The notes beneath the pieces were generated by a model. It did not search any database, was not told the origin of the DNA, and saw nothing but the letters and a program-made list of their open reading frames with translations. From Adineta ricciae (Eukaryota; Rotifera; Eurotatoria; Adinetida; Adinetidae): a DNA stretch of 64,000 nt. Below, one piece after another: positions 39,941 to 54,067 of this stretch (its first letter is position 1; every line of letters begins with the position of its first letter). The translations under genes were made by a program, and so were the position numbers. Location of the stretch: positions 909,032-973,031 of the forward strand of contig CAJNOJ010000003.1 in assembly GCA_905250025.1 (NCBI GenBank), in the 5' to 3' direction.

Positions 39941-42900
39941 TCATACAAATTTCACGAAAGCGTGGTATAGTCTTAGTAGAGTTTCCATATGAATTGGTAA
40001 ACAACTAGCACGTTCATTCGTTTTCGCATCAATTAATAACCATGATAAGCGATTGTACGATTCCAAAACATGTCTGAAAAACAAAATTAGTCTTTCAAAA
40101 GGCATTCATCGAAGTTTTTCCCATACCTTAGTACAACATATGTGTAATTCGAATCTAATGGATGAGTTAGTTTTTGATCATTACTCTGAGCGAATAACAT
40201 ATCATCTGAATGTTGAGCATTGGGAACACTGACATGTAGTGTCGCTTTGAAAACACTACAACTATTATTGGCTCGATGATTCAACTTTCCATGCAACATC
40301 CATAGAGGCAAAGGATTTAGTGTTCCAATGGTTGAAACATAAAAACCCAATGCTAATGGTTGTTGATGTAATGATGGATGATCATTCATATCGATTTCAT
40401 ATTCGAAATGTTGGTACGAGTTTGATTTGAGATTTCCACCATTAGAAGAATTGCCATATGGATGATTACCATTGTAATCATTTTGGGCATTGGAAGAATT
40501 ACCCAGACGATTATGATGGCCACCGGACAGAACATTGGCATTTCCATTGTGATTCATGTCTAGACCGTAGTTTGAAGAAAATTCGATATCAACTGGGGTT
40601 GGAGACGTTATGTTATCGAATGCTTCATTAGGTGGTCCTTCCGGATCAAGATCCTCGAACAATTTACTGAAGAGATCATCTTCGTTATCAACTGTGGAAC
40701 GATGATCATTCTGTCGAGGCATTGTTTGCACGTGCTAAACGGATAAATTCGAGCATATGCGTATTCCTCTCGTTGTCAAAAATTGCCATATATTTACCTG
40801 TACAGAAGCTGAGGTGGGTAAAGTGAGAATATGTGTTACTGAGACATCGTCTAAGATTTGTCCGCCATTTTGCATGGTCGTCGCATTATTGCTCGGTACT
40901 TGTGTTCCACGCATTTCTCCAAGTTCTAATGATTCGGGTAGAACAGTCAATGATGGATGGACTTCCATTGATATCAAACAAGCAGATAAAATAACAGGCT
41001 GATCGTGACAACGTAAAATATGACACATTGGACATGAATCACGTATCAATGTTGCACAACGGACAAGATTCTTTTTCGATAGGATTATTCCCCAACCTAA
41101 AGAAGAAGACGAGAAGTTCGATTACATTTGTCTGATTTGTCAATCTCGTATCGAACTTTTTAATTCTCCGTGTCCAAGTCTTCCTAATCTTCCAATAACA
41201 ATTCTCCATGGCATGGTCGTGCTTGTGACGACTCGCATAATGAAATCCCATAGTTTTTGTAAACCAATTCGTCGAGCATGTTGTACTTTTCTTCGGTGTC
41301 TAGAAATGAATTTCGAATAAGATTGTTGATTGATGCTTCTATTTTCACATTTACCTGTCAGGTACTTCAATATTGATGGAACATGTTTCTAGCAATTCTC
41401 CTCGGTCATCTGAACATGAAGCCAGTAGATAACGTTGATCATCAGACAAACAATATGAACAAAATAAAATGCTTCCGTTGATATTCGTCTGTTCACTTAT
41501 ATCAGCAAAGGCTTTGAAACGGAAATCAGATTTCGGTGAAAGAATATATGCCGGTGTGTAGAGTTGCATAACCTAAGAGAGAGAAAAAAACCATCTCGAT
41601 AGAGAAAGTATAAATGTATAAATCCGTTCTCACGAGTTTGGCTGGCATTTTTTCTTCGGATGCAGCTGGACCAAAGCCAGTTAGTGATTTTGCTCTTGTC
41701 GTGTAAGATATGGTTCGCTTTAATTGTCCATATACATTAAATGCTAAACGTTTCAATTGAGTTAAACGCAATTCAGAATCCGATTCAACTTGTTGACTTA
41801 TAATCGATTCGAATGGAATGATCTAAGCAGAAATGATACCGCTATATCTACTCGTAACAATCCGAAATGATTTCAAATTACTTGAATATTAACTCGAATG
41901 CATGTTTTATCTGATAGATCCTTGATCAGATCCATATAAGCACGGAAAATAGCCTTTTTAACATAGGCGTCCATCATATCATCGATCGTTGTATTATTAG
42001 TAGTGCCATTCTCGTCGGTAATTGCTGCTGTTATTTCATATCGAAATGTATCAATAAGGTAAATAACAATAAAGAATTGATCATCATTCGATGTTCGTCC
42101 CTGATGAAATGATTCAAATGCTTGCAAATCAACTGGATCGACTTGATGGCCGTTTACGAATGTTCCATTGGTTAATGATGAAACATTATTCGAGGATAGA
42201 CTTAGAGAATCACTCGTCGCTGATCCTGTGGTGTAGATATTATTGGCTGGAAGATTGTTGCCGGTTGCTGTCGACGCTGTCGTTGTGGATGATGATGTCG
42301 ATGAAGGCGAAAGTGCATATCCACTATTCGTCAGATCATTAGTAGATGTATGAAGATCAAATGAAGAGGAGGATGGATTGGAAAGATCGTTTGGAGTACG
42401 AAATACATCGCGACGTGTTGAACCTTCTTCTAATAATGTATTATCAAACGATTGTGTCGATAGCAGGTTATCTAGCGAAAACAGCCAAAGATGAAGATAG
42501 AAAAAGTGTCATGTCTACTTACATAGTTGCCCTTTGATAGTTTGAGCGTAGAGTTTCAATCGTTTTCCAAGGGGATGCGTAGTTTCATGGTCTGTAAACC
42601 ATTGGTCAACATTTGGTAATGGTGTTGAATCATTCGTTGGTTGTGTTACACGTAGGAGACCTTGATCAGAGAAGGCTTTTAACAATGGTCTGTGCAAACC
42701 TAATCGGCATAGTTCATAATGGGTTGATAATTCTCGAAAATATGTTTTGGTCATCGAGCATATATAATCATTATCTGGCACTACACATACATAAGCGATA
42801 TCTTTGCCTTTCGAATAAGGTTCGAGACATAATTTATCCCAAAACTTGAGACTGTATGGCGCTAACATCACCCATTCTCGATCAAGCCCAGCAAGAACAT

Positions 42901-45900
42901 ATGGGATCGGTTGTGGACCGCTGATTTGATCTTCGAGTTGTACATGTTGATTTTGGACGTAGAGCAATTGATGAAATGATTTCCATGTTAACGGCCCATC
43001 TATTGTACTCCATAGACCACTGACATTTCTTTTCTTTAATGCTTCAACTAGCAGTGGTTGTAAAGAACGTAGCATAGTAATTAACTGTTGATCAGAATCC
43101 AATGGAAACGTCGCATACGACCATTGATGTAGCCAATGATGTTTTTCTAACTCATCACTGATTGAACCGTTGACCATACTTCGAGATTGTTCGATTGCTA
43201 CACGGCACGCTAAGTTTTCATATTGATAAACCGGTTGTTTCAATATTTGAGAAATATCTGGCTCAGTTTTCTTGCTTATCGATACACTTTGAACATTCTT
43301 ATTAACGAAATGGTCGAACGGTGATGGTAAGCATTCCTTGCGTTCGATCAACTCCAATAAACTGACGGATAATTGATCCTTAGATGTACGATACTTTAAA
43401 TCAGCTTTAATACCAGTGATTTCTACTTCGTCTTCATAGAATAATCCAGATAAGTAACTCAATCGTAGATTAACAACAGCAGAAAACCCACATGAGCATA
43501 AGTTATTGTTATTGTTATTGTTCGTCGATGATATTGTATGTTGTTGTTGTTGTTGCTGTTGCTGCTGTTGTTGTTGTTGTAGTGGATACATTGATGGATG
43601 TGGATGCATGTGATACGACGATTGCTGATGAGGATACATGTGCGGATGGAAAGGTGAATGAGTCGATGGATTAGGGCCACCTGCAGACGTTGGTGTTGAC
43701 GGTGGTTTAACGAAATCACGTAGTTTTTCCAGATACATTGTTGAATCTGTTCCGCGAATGTTCAATTCATTTGGTGTACATGCGCATAGTACACATGAAT
43801 CGAAGTTCATGTCTCGAAAGAAGTTCAAAATACTATCATTTAATAGAACGTTGAATAGTAGCGAGTCAACTTCAGCTTGAGTAACTATTGGCGGTTGAGA
43901 ATATGGTGTTGGACTATTGATAGCTTGTACACTACCAACTGACCGTATTGGAAACGGTGATGATTGTAAATCTGTTGAACGAATCGAAGGATTATTGTTC
44001 ATGGGAGAATATATATTTGGAGTAGGCACATTTGATATAGACATAGATGTATTTCGTATATCTGTTGAACGTGGTGTATGTTGCTGTCGAACGATCTGTT
44101 GACTATTGAATGGACTTGCTGAATAATCATTGGTTGTTAATGTTCGCTTCCAATGTCTCAATGGTTTATGATGGGATGAGATTGTTATAGAGAACGAGTT
44201 CGATGGTTCATAACGTTTGGTACACTTTGTCAGCAGAGTTTTCTTCAATGCGTGATAAGATGAATGATCTTCGACAGTGATCGATCCGAAGGGAGCTATG
44301 ATAGATTCCTGGCTGAACTGATTGAGCATATCAAATGTGGAAGCAGCACTACTAACACTATCAACCATGATGGCATAGGGAGAGTGCAACGCCTGAAGTT
44401 TGTCGGAAGAGGATGAGCCGGGAGGAGTGTTATAAATTTGTTCCATTTCATGGAAAACTAAAAAGTGAAAAAAACATTGGTGTCATATTTCAAGAACTTA
44501 CTTAGAAAATAAAAGGGATGAAACTAACCTCCGTTGAGTGATCTATTGATTGGGAATGAATTGCCATTGGTATTCAATAGATTTGAGGAAGTAGGTGGTG
44601 GTGGAAGTGGATGAACAAGTGAATTGTCTTTACGCATAGGTGATTTAATCCCACCATTTGAAAGGATGTGTGAAAGAACATTTGAATTGGTGTTCTTATT
44701 TTCGTTGGTATCATGTGAATCAATGATTGTATCGAGATCGGCCATCGAGGGACCGTCATTTGGATAGAACGATGCTTGATTTTGACGATTCGTACCTGTC
44801 GGGGTCGATGGTGGATAACTTGCTCGAGATGCTGAATCCTCACCGTCATCGAAATCATATGGATCTGTGCGGGGTAATAAATGACTAGGACTCGGTGGAG
44901 TCGGTTGACCATGTCGATAGAGATGATCAGTTGTTGTAAATGTTGACGGATTATTGATTGCTAACGATTGAATGTTATTCATTGTTGAGTTCGCATCCGA
45001 ACGAAAACGTTTCAGTGGCAATTGTAGAAAACTATCTGTTCGATGAAAGTCATACGTTTGTTTGTGAAGCTCTCTTTCATCGTCTTCTACAACTGATGGA
45101 TCATCAAATGCAACCGTCGCTGAACGTTTCAGTCCTCTCGATGTTGCTGTAGCTGGTGCAGGAGAATTGGTCTGTACAGATGTTAGATTTGTTATTGGAG
45201 CAAGGACTGATGGTGGACCACTAGCAATAACACTGTTTGGTGTAGAAGCAGCCCATTCAGTTGTTTTATCATTGATTGTCTGTTGATTCGAAGGAGTGGG
45301 ATTGTTAACTAGAGGTGAGGCAGTCGATTGAGATGTTATAGCATCATTCTGAGTTAAGGTGTTTGTGTTTTCAATGCATTCAGAAAGATTTTCGGCTTTG
45401 ATAGGTTCAGATTTGGTACGAATCGAGGACGGATCAGAATGAACGGGCGGAGTAGTGCGAGGACGGCGATGAAATGGAATAAACGATGATAACCGAGTAT
45501 TAGATGCTAAACATTGGTGACACCGACATGTGCGACGATTCGTTGGATCATTGATTAGTAAGCATTTATTATTCTCTTGTCTAGAAAATGAGAAAGATTA
45601 CGAAAAGACGAAAGAATCATTTTCATACATACTTTTTATCAAGATCAACACAATTATTTCGTTGAGCACTAATTAATAATTGATTCGCTAGACTTTTGAT
45701 AAGTCCACTATCATTTTTCGTATCTTTTGATGCGACATTCAATGGTGTAGTTGTTGCTGTCGGCGCCGATGATGAAGACGAAGATGATGTACCAGTGGAT
45801 GATGTTGGAATTTTAGATTTTTTCGCCAATGATATATCTGGTTTTTTATTTGCTGTTGCTGTTTCATTACTCGGAGATGGTTCCTCATTCGGCGCGATTT

Positions 45901-47273
45901 TATATACATAACATGTGGGATAAAACATTCGAATAGTACCTAGAAATGATTCAAAAGAAATCATTTAAACGGAACAAAAAGGAAGCATCTTTATTTCCGT
46001 ACGAACAAACGAAAAGAATCATCATTCGGCTATCGATTCTTTCGGATCAGATAACGCTGAGTTGTTTATTGAAATCTGATCGACGTCTGATCGTTCCCTT
46101 CAAGCTTATATTACTTGATACTCTTGAGCAACAGCTCCACAATCATCATACGAAGAACAAACGTCATCGTAACTGTTTACAGCAATTCTATCCATATTTA
46201 ATCTACAGTCATCCTCACGTTATAGACCGAAACGACAGGCATAATAACAATGTAGTTCGAGAAAATACTCTCGATTGAATATCGTGAGAGAAGCAAAGGT
46301 AGACTACTTACCAGCAGTGACTTCAACAAAGTCGGGTAGACCATCAATGTGTCGAACAGGGTAATTTCGTTCCCAATTTTCTCTCAATGCATTCATATCA
46401 ATATCTTTACTAATATGACCGATGAGCATTCCATTCAGACCGTACGGTGCCAAAATAACTGTAAAGAAAGCAAAGATGTCGAGAGAAAGTTCTTGTCAAC
46501 ACAGTTAGGTTACCATTCGTTGGTGAAGTCTTCTCCAGGTCTTTAGTTGTCAGATTGTAGATGTATCGATGCCGTTGAACATCAACACTTGCACATACTT
46601 TATTATCTCCGTGAAGAAAAAAATTGAAATTGAATGAAAAATTGGGCACTTTAACATCCGAATGATCATTGAGTGGCAAAACAAACCATTTGTTAATTCG
46701 AGCAAAACCTTTCGATAATAAATATCTAACAAAAACATATTCATGAACATTCTCGTCGGTTGATCATTGTTATCAAGATCATACTTTTCAATCATATTAT
46801 GTAAGGCTTTGAATAGCATCGAACGACAATCGTAGGAAAGAGCGTTTTCACTCCATGAACCATTCGCTTGATGCATTGCTGAACATGAAAATAAAAATCT
46901 TAGATTATCGATACACAAAGAAATACAAATGTTTTTTACGTCGTAAATTAGGTAATTCTGATGGTAAATCTTCGTTGATTCCGAACAACCAAAGTTCTTT
47001 CTCAGGTTTTTGTCCATCATCCGTTAGTACACGTCTCCATGCACATAGAGTATCAGCACGTAGAGCATTCCAATAGGCGATTAAAACCGGATCTTTGTAA
47101 TGATTCGGTTCCAGACGATAATTCAATGACCGCCGAAAACATTTCCATTTCATATCATTTAAACTTTGCTAAATGATCAAAGTAGATGTAACAGAGAGAA
47201 AAGATCTTTAATCAATAATTACCAATGCAAAGAGATTTGTATGACAATGTTCAAGACTGCAAGGTGCGCTCAT
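39941..47273 (-). CDS. MED13: Mediator complex subunit 13
   Basis: Fifteen exons in gene order: 47273-47223, 47168-46940, 46878-46785, 46725-46514, 46458-46312, 45939-45633, 45580-44529, 44457-42523, 42471-41882, 41822-41634, 41572-41355, 41299-41157, 41096-40798, 40734-40127 and 40073-39941. They sum to 2068 aa. MED13 joins the CDK8/cyclin C/MED12 kinase module to core Mediator and so controls access of RNA polymerase II. N-terminal family text: [12 protein letters not shown], then [43 protein letters not shown] and [10 protein letters not shown]-terminal family text: [81 protein letters not shown], and CLPIHMETL. The middle is low complexity with poly-Gln and poly-Asn in exon 8. The length is close to the roughly 2170 aa of vertebrate MED13. 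The gene is complete with all frames intact. Confidence 0.96.
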
Positions 47274-50200
47274 GTTTCAGGATATTTGCTTGTTTTGTTT
47301 TGAGTTTGGACAAAAGAAATGATTAGAAATATTAAATAAATAATAATGATAATAAATGGTCTTGTTGTCGGATCATATTGTTAATAATCAATCCAACATT
47401 GACCGGAAATAAATATCTTTAAGAGAAAGAAAAGAAAAAAAAATGACTTTTTTTGTGTCAAATAATCACACTGTGAAAGCAAGCGAACGAAAAAGCAATG
47501 ACGGAAGAAGAAAAGAATAAACAAGATTTTTTTTTCTTCTTTGTTTTCTTTCGACAGTAACAGCTGGGCAATGCTGAAGAAGAAGAACAATGCTTTTTAT
47601 CAATGACATATGTTTACAAATTGAAATTAAATAAATAAATAAATAGAAGAAAAAAAAATCGAATCATCTTTCAATGTAAAATAGATAGAAATAGATCATT
47701 AATTATTACAAGAAGAGATTAATTTTTCACGGACATCAACGGAGAGGTCGATGTTTCACATATGATTGGACGAAAAAAATCAACCAATCGTATAATTTCA
47801 TTTGTTCACATTTGAATATGATGTGAGTGTGTGTCGTTCAGAATAATAATCAGACAGCATGAAGATGATGCGAAGGTTGCACTTATTGTAGTGGCAAATA
47901 AATCTTGTGTTCTCAGTGTATTTCGCACTTGTGCATTGATGAATAATTTCAAAGGGCACAGAGTATATCCGAATTTTGCCGCTAGGACAAATATAATTTA
48001 CTAATAAAATGTCACGAGGTGGCAATTAAATCTGGGATTGACTCTCCTCTCTTTGAGTGAATTTTACGTTTTACTTGGTGAAACTACTACCAGACATGTC
48101 CATCCCTATTCGCTGAATACTTATTGATATACAAATGCAACAAGACGAAAATATATGGAAGAAAAGTTCGGTTTCAATTCTTACTATAATTAGACACTCA
48201 TTTTCAGTTTATATGATTGACAAAGACGGAGAAAAAAGAGAGAAATTCGATGGATGAATGTCATCAGCAGACTTCGTATATTACATCGAATATTTCACGC
48301 TTTTCTATGCGTGAAAACATTGCGATACAATTGCTCCAGACAAATAAATTAAACATCATCGATTATTTCAAAGAAATCATTCATTAGTCGAATACACGTA
48401 GTTAGAGAATGTCAAATTGATGACAAATCGATTTTCGTTCTAAAATACTTTGAATGCATAACTTGGTTTACTTATAACAGAATTGACTGATAAAACAAGT
48501 TGCCAATTCGCATTCAAACTGATTTTCTCTCGCATTTTTTTTTGACGTGAGATAAACTAGACCTTGTATTGAAGCATTAGATAATGTATTCAATCAGACA
48601 TTGACTTAGAATGATTGCCATCTATAACACAATGTCCTTCCATTGATATATCAGTAAGGATTTCTCATTCACTGACTGATAAGTGTTATTTAACTTCGAG
48701 TTTTTGTCCGACTAAGCATTCCTTAAAGACACGAATCCCATCGAAAATTTTCTTTGTATGATCTATACATATCTAGTGAATGTGATTGCTTTCATTTCAT
48801 ATCAGAGTAACGTGATCTGATCGTCGAAATAAACATACGCGCTATCAATATAATCTTGTAGATATCAAACTGTTCGTTTAAAAAAAATCGAAAATCTACT
48901 TTCAGCTACCTTGACAATAAAATGCAATAGACCTTGTTGATCAGTGATTTTTCACCATTAAGTCGTTTTTTGTTTCATAAGGGGAAAATGGACTATTTCC
49001 TATCCTTGAAAGCGAAAAACGATTGCGGCTTTCTACGCATGTGATTATCAACGTAATCAATCTTCTTCTTCCGCAGAACCTGTACGCATTGATCTTAGCA
49101 TAGAAGCGTTTGAAAATTCATTCTGTTCGTATTTGTTTTCGAATGTCTATCATAAGAGACAATCTTAGGTATTCTCACTACGTCACATGCTACTCACTCT
49201 AGCTGTTTTCCTTTCAAAATGATCGATCGTATTAATCAAAAACGAATTATTACTTTTGTCTCCATACATTTCGAATAAAATAAATCATTTGGATAAACAT
49301 TGGCTTGATAATGGACTTTATAATCAATATTTACTCGAAGAACATGTTCCCAGACTTCGATAGACAGTTTTCTCTCGGTTTGATAAACATCGGCGAAATT
49401 TGAATATTGTCTAAACCTAATTAAATACTCGATTAATTTTCATCAGTTAATATTTAATCAATCCTATGACCTTGAAAGTATATACGAAAAAAATACAATT
49501 ACATCTAGGTTATTTTTCTCACTCTCTAGCAGTTTCTTTTTTTTTTTTATCTATACTAGATCATCATCAACATTGGACACGCACTTGTACGTAAAAAGAA
49601 AATTTTTTTTCTCGTTAGCATCGATTATAATTGATGTTTTTTCGAATAATGATAGTGATCAACTGACAGTGTGCAATCACATGAAGATATTACGCTCCCT
49701 TTTTTTTTTCTTTAAGTAAATGATGCATAAAGCAGTATGTGCATCGTGTGAGCTTTTGTGTAAATTCAAATGAATAATCATAAATCTTCATATGCGTACA
49801 TATCGCATCAGTGGCAAAGATGAAGATTTTTTTCTTCGCTTTCATTAGTTATGATATACACTGTCTCTCATCCATTATATCAAGAACAATGATGATCAGA
49901 AAGAAATAACAAAAGGCGAGATACATTCATGATATCTGTACATGTCTAAATAGCATATTCGTTTTCATTCATAACGATAGACCTTGTTAAATATGGTATT
50001 CGATGAAGGATAGAAAGATGCATCTACACAGGTAACTCGTTGCATCAAGTGTATATGCGCATAGATAGAATAAAAAGAGACCGCATACGGCCTTTAAAAA
50101 ACAAAGATTTCATATCGAAGGAAGCAGAAAAAGGTGGGGATAAGATACTATATTTGTTTTCTATGGTCGTCAGTCATCCTGAAAGAAGAAATCAACATTA

Positions 50201-50628
50201 AAAACGAAAAGTATTGCTAACATTTGATTTGCTTTTTTCTCTACTACGTATTTATTTGCACCTTTTTTTCTCAATAACGTCCGCAATATCATTGCGCGTA
50301 TGTGGTTAGATTTATGCATCGTACTCATATACGTATGTGCAAAGAGAGGGGGAAAAGAGAAAAAAATGAGAAATGTATGATGGCAAAGATATGATATTAG
50401 ATTGAAGCGCGTTCGTTTTACTCTCTCTCTCTCTCTCTCTCCCTGTCTCCGTTTCTTTTTTTCTATCACTAGAATACTGTACAAAGAAAACAAGCGACAA
50501 CGCCGACGACCACCTCATGCTAATAAACCATTGACTGACATATCCGCACTACTGTAACCACCATCACTTTTTACCACTTTATAAAAAAACAACAACAACA
50601 AAAACCACCATCGTAATAAACAAGGTCG
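47274..50628. other. Divergent gap between MED13 and the tetraspan gene
   Basis: Over 3.3 kb of AT-rich DNA with no supportable gene on either strand. Poly-A and poly-T tracts are common. A CT microsatellite lies at 50421-50442. It probably includes the promoters of both flanking genes. Confidence 0.45.
50421..50442. repeat. CT microsatellite upstream of the tetraspan gene
   Basis: A pure CT run about 190 bp before the start codon. It could be a GAGA-type promoter tract, but that is speculative. Confidence 0.8.
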
Positions 50629-52056
50629 ATGGCAAAGAAAGCCAAAGATACCACAGCTGCTGCTGCAAAGAAAAAGCCAGCCGCTCCACTTGATCCCGTT
50701 AAGGCTAGAAAACTCCTTAGTCTGTTGGGCGCTGTTGCTTTATTACTAGCTATCGCTGCTTTTGTACTTCAATTACTTGCTGTCCTTTCTCACCATTGGA
50801 AATGGCAATCGACAAATATTGATCCATTGACCTCTCAAGATAGCCGTTATCCTCGTGCACACATCTACAACGATAGCCGCCTTGACCAAGAATATGGCTT
50901 ATATTCCCGCAACATCAAACTCTATGCTAATAATGACGAACAACTCGATCTCTGGGCAAGCACACGTTTTCCACGACTTGATGCTGATGAAGACTCTCTT
51001 CATCGCTGTTTATCACAAACATCAACCCTTCGTGGTGCTTTTCTCACTTGTTCATGTCGAGTAGTTTCACCTGATTATTGCCACTGCCGTCGACATGCCT
51101 ATTGGAGCTGGGTGATCTTCTTCGAAGTTGCAGCATTGGTTTTGCTTGGTCTTGCCCTCTTGGTAACTGCTTTGGTTTCAACAGATTTCAATCCATTACT
51201 CAGATTAGCAGCTGCTGGCTTGGCCATACTTGCTTTTCTTTTCTTATTCATCGGCCTTATCTTAATTCTTTCTTATCTTAAACGTGAGACTCAATCTTTA
51301 GCTGATGCTTACCCACATATTCACCAACGTCTCACCGGTAAGCTCGGTCTCACTCATGAACCATACCGTGGCAAACGTACCAAACAAAGCGTATTACATC
51401 AAGTTGTTCGTCGTCAAGCACATGAAACTTATCGACTCTACCCATTAGGAGAAGGACAACATCCACACAATGCCACACACTATCAAGAATTTTCTCATGA
51501 ATTGAACAACTACGTGTTTAAACCATACTCAGACTTGTATCCAGGTGGTGCTCCCTATGCGCCACAACCCCGCCAAAGTGCAAACCAAGCTCCTCAACGT
51601 CAACAGTCTACACACAGTAATTATGGTCCAGTCATAGGCTACGATCAAGTCTTTGACAATACACGTGCTGGCCTCGGTTGGTCAACTGTTCTATCGATTC
51701 TCGCTATGATTCTTGCATTACTCTATCCATTGCTTCTTGCCTATGCTTGGTTAACCGACAAGAAATTGAATCCAACAACAAAGAAAACAACAACAACGAC
51801 AACTACCACTACACAGGCCGAATATGTGCCGTTAACACAAGAAATACCAGCTTCAGACGTCGTAGTTTCACGACCAGCCATTCCAACCGAATACGATCAT
51901 CGACGTCCTATTGGAGAGGCTCTCGTGAAAACACAACACGTTCCACATCCAACCCCCGAAAGGGTTGAAGTTCGTGATGTCGTTATCACTGATCCTGAAG
52001 CTCCCGTCGTTCAAACAACAACACACGAGCAGACAACAACAGCCACCAATGCGTAG
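50629..52056 (+). CDS. Intronless four-pass membrane protein (claudin/PMP22-like topology)
   Basis: One open frame of 475 aa. The N-terminus is a Lys/Ala-rich cytoplasmic start. Four hydrophobic helices: about residues 29-53, 160-184, 190-216 and 353-378. The first outer loop (about 55-158) contains a cysteine cluster (CLSQ, then CSCRVVSPDYCHC) and starts with a Trp pair (HHWKW), which recalls the W-x-x-W-C-C pattern of claudins and PMP22 without matching it. The second outer loop is long (about 217-350), with N-x-S/T sites and Pro/Gln-rich text. The C-terminal tail is Thr-rich and probably cytoplasmic. The order (TM1, loop, TM2-TM3 close together, long loop, TM4) fits the claudin-like superfamily, but I cannot name an orthologue. 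Codons are richer in G and C than in neighbouring genes, which may reflect high expression. Confidence 0.8.
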   Translation: MAKKAKDTTAAAAKKKPAAPLDPVKARKLLSLLGAVALLLAIAAFVLQLLAVLSHHWKWQSTNIDPLTSQDSRYPRAHIYNDSRLDQEYGLYSRNIKLYANNDEQLDLWASTRFPRLDADEDSLHRCLSQTSTLRGAFLTCSCRVVSPDYCHCRRHAYWSWVIFFEVAALVLLGLALLVTALVSTDFNPLLRLAAAGLAILAFLFLFIGLILILSYLKRETQSLADAYPHIHQRLTGKLGLTHEPYRGKRTKQSVLHQVVRRQAHETYRLYPLGEGQHPHNATHYQEFSHELNNYVFKPYSDLYPGGAPYAPQPRQSANQAPQRQQSTHSNYGPVIGYDQVFDNTRAGLGWSTVLSILAMILALLYPLLLAYAWLTDKKLNPTTKKTTTTTTTTTQAEYVPLTQEIPASDVVVSRPAIPTEYDHRRPIGEALVKTQHVPHPTPERVEVRDVVITDPEAPVVQTTTHEQTTTATNA

Positions 52057-53058
52057 TCTCAACATTGAGCATCCGCACAAAATCTAGGAAAGGCAAACAT
52101 TGCTATTTCTTATATTATATGAACAGTATCTAGACTAGAACATCGATAAAGTTTCGTTTCATGATGTGTCTCCTTCTTTTCTTTTCTTCTCTTTTTCTTT
52201 TCTTATTCTCTTTTAATTTAGATTTTCAACTAACATGTATTATGTTTTATTTCGTTTTCTTTTAGTAAGAATTGACTAACTATTTTCATTTCTTTCTTTT
52301 TTTTTCTCTCTTCTGTTTTGATCATATTTAATTGATTATAATCTTTGTCTAATAATATCTTTCTCAACTATACATAAGAGACCTTGGAAAAGTGAAATAA
52401 TTGATTACAAGATTCAAACAGCTTAAGTGCGCGCATGTACGTGTATACACATGTCATTTTTCTCTCGTTGTCTAACTATTTAGCAAGATGGAAAGATAAA
52501 TTGATCGATTGAGACATGAACATGCGCGCGTATCGATTCATATGTGCATATCTTGATATGAACGTGATAAGTAAAGTAGGAGAAGAGAAAATGAAATGTT
52601 CAAATGATCAGAGTTGACAGTTCGAAATGCATTGCGCTTTTCGTGTGTTTTGTGCTTTCGAAACAATATGATAAACAACACTTGCACTTGTTTTCGATCG
52701 AAAAATACCTTTTAAATAGCTTCTCTTTGCTGACTAACATTCTTGATGATGATCATCTAATCGTTGTGTCGTTTCATAAATAGACTCCCTTCATGGCAAT
52801 CATCATGTGTCAAGAAAATAGACATGTCATATGAAATCAATGTAATACACTTGTCATTCAAGCCAAGGAAAGAAATGAATGTTTTTCAAAACCTTTATGT
52901 AAGAAGCAAAACACTACTGGAAACTTTCGATCAGTATTGAAAAAGCGGCCTTTTTTGTTATTTATTCAAGAAAATAGATTCATAAAACAACGAGAACAAT
53001 AAAACGAACTATCTGACTTCAAAGAAGATTTATTTTTTGCTTTTTCTGATGCTATCGA
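52057..53058. other. Convergent intergenic region
   Basis: About 1 kb between the tetraspan gene and the unknown acidic gene. It is CT-rich just after the tetraspan stop (52170-52330) and otherwise AT-rich. Nothing further seen. Confidence 0.45.
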
Positions 53059-54067
53059 TTATGATATAACGCAAGAATTCATCCTGCATGAGAATGGATT
53101 TTGAGAACAACAAACAGTACGATTGACGACTTGATGAGTCCGAAATTCGATATCACCTACGTCGCCGTCATCATCATCATCATTGCCATTGGCAAGTAAA
53201 GCATGATTTGTGCTATTATTAGTTGAATCTTCATGTTGACGAAACGCTCGTAATTCTTCACGTAATTCATTTCGTGTCAATCTATGCACGGGTGAGACGA
53301 AATCTTCTTCGCTAAAAGCAAATAACAAAACGAATAGATCAAAAGTGAAAAAAGCTAGTGAATTATCTGTCAGAAGTCACTCTAGTCTCTATCGAATGAT
53401 ATCCATAGAGCCTTCCAAGTATCAACGAGCGATTATCGGATTGAAAAACTAGTTCAATTACGTGGTCGATACTTGTCAAATATGATGAGTTAAGACTAGG
53501 TACAATTGGGAACTACAACGATGATCGAACATCGACTAGAGTAAAGAAAAACTTTTGTCAATATAGAGATTTGCATCCATCCTTAACGAGAAGAAGAAGA
53601 TCCATATGAAGAATGTTACTAACTTAGAATGATTATCATCGTCATCATCATCACTAATCATTACTAATGGTTGATAGGATGGATCAGCATTAGATTGAAT
53701 TCGTGTATTCAGTATTCTAAAATATGGCGATTATTTCGATTTTATGATTCAAGTTCATGGATAGTTTACTTTAACCCTGAAGAGACCTGAATAGTCGTTG
53801 ATTGGGTGAGTTGTTGGACTAAGTTCGGTTTATTGATTGGTTTAGGTCGAATTTTTGCAAGTAGATCTAGTGTAAATAAATCAATTGATGATTCAAGCGA
53901 GAATAGAAGAAGGAAAATCTCACCATTTTGGTTCGAAGGTTTTCGCGCTGGTTGATTTGTCACTACATTCAAAGCCTAGAAACGAAAAATCGACAAACCA
54001 ACGTATTTTTAGCGGTAAACAACGAAAAGGTTCACCGTACACTTCGGTTTATCGTCGATTTATCCAT
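53059..54067 (-). CDS. Uncharacterised acidic protein
   Basis: Exons in gene order 54067-54041, 53975-53924, 53866-53770, 53716-53624 and 53311-53059 sum to 173 aa. I do not recognise the family. The middle has a dense acidic patch (MISDDDDDDNHSNEEDF) followed by VHRLTRNELREELRAFRQHE, a predicted helix that could be a small binding motif. A second Asp run lies near residue 140. The C-terminus has several cysteines. No signal peptide or membrane segment. Exons 2-5 are supported by phase agreement at every junction. The 9-codon first exon is weak: it depends on the donor GTACGG, because the nearby GTGAAC would put a stop in frame. It lies head to head with the CNB-domain gene, 242 bp apart, so a shared promoter is likely. 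Confidence 0.55.

Noticed and set aside
46550..47020. 156-aa minus-strand frame inside MED13 that reads through 46726-46784
   Set aside because: Splicing out 46726-46784 gives text matching MED13 ([20 protein letters not shown]); the read-through frame loses it.
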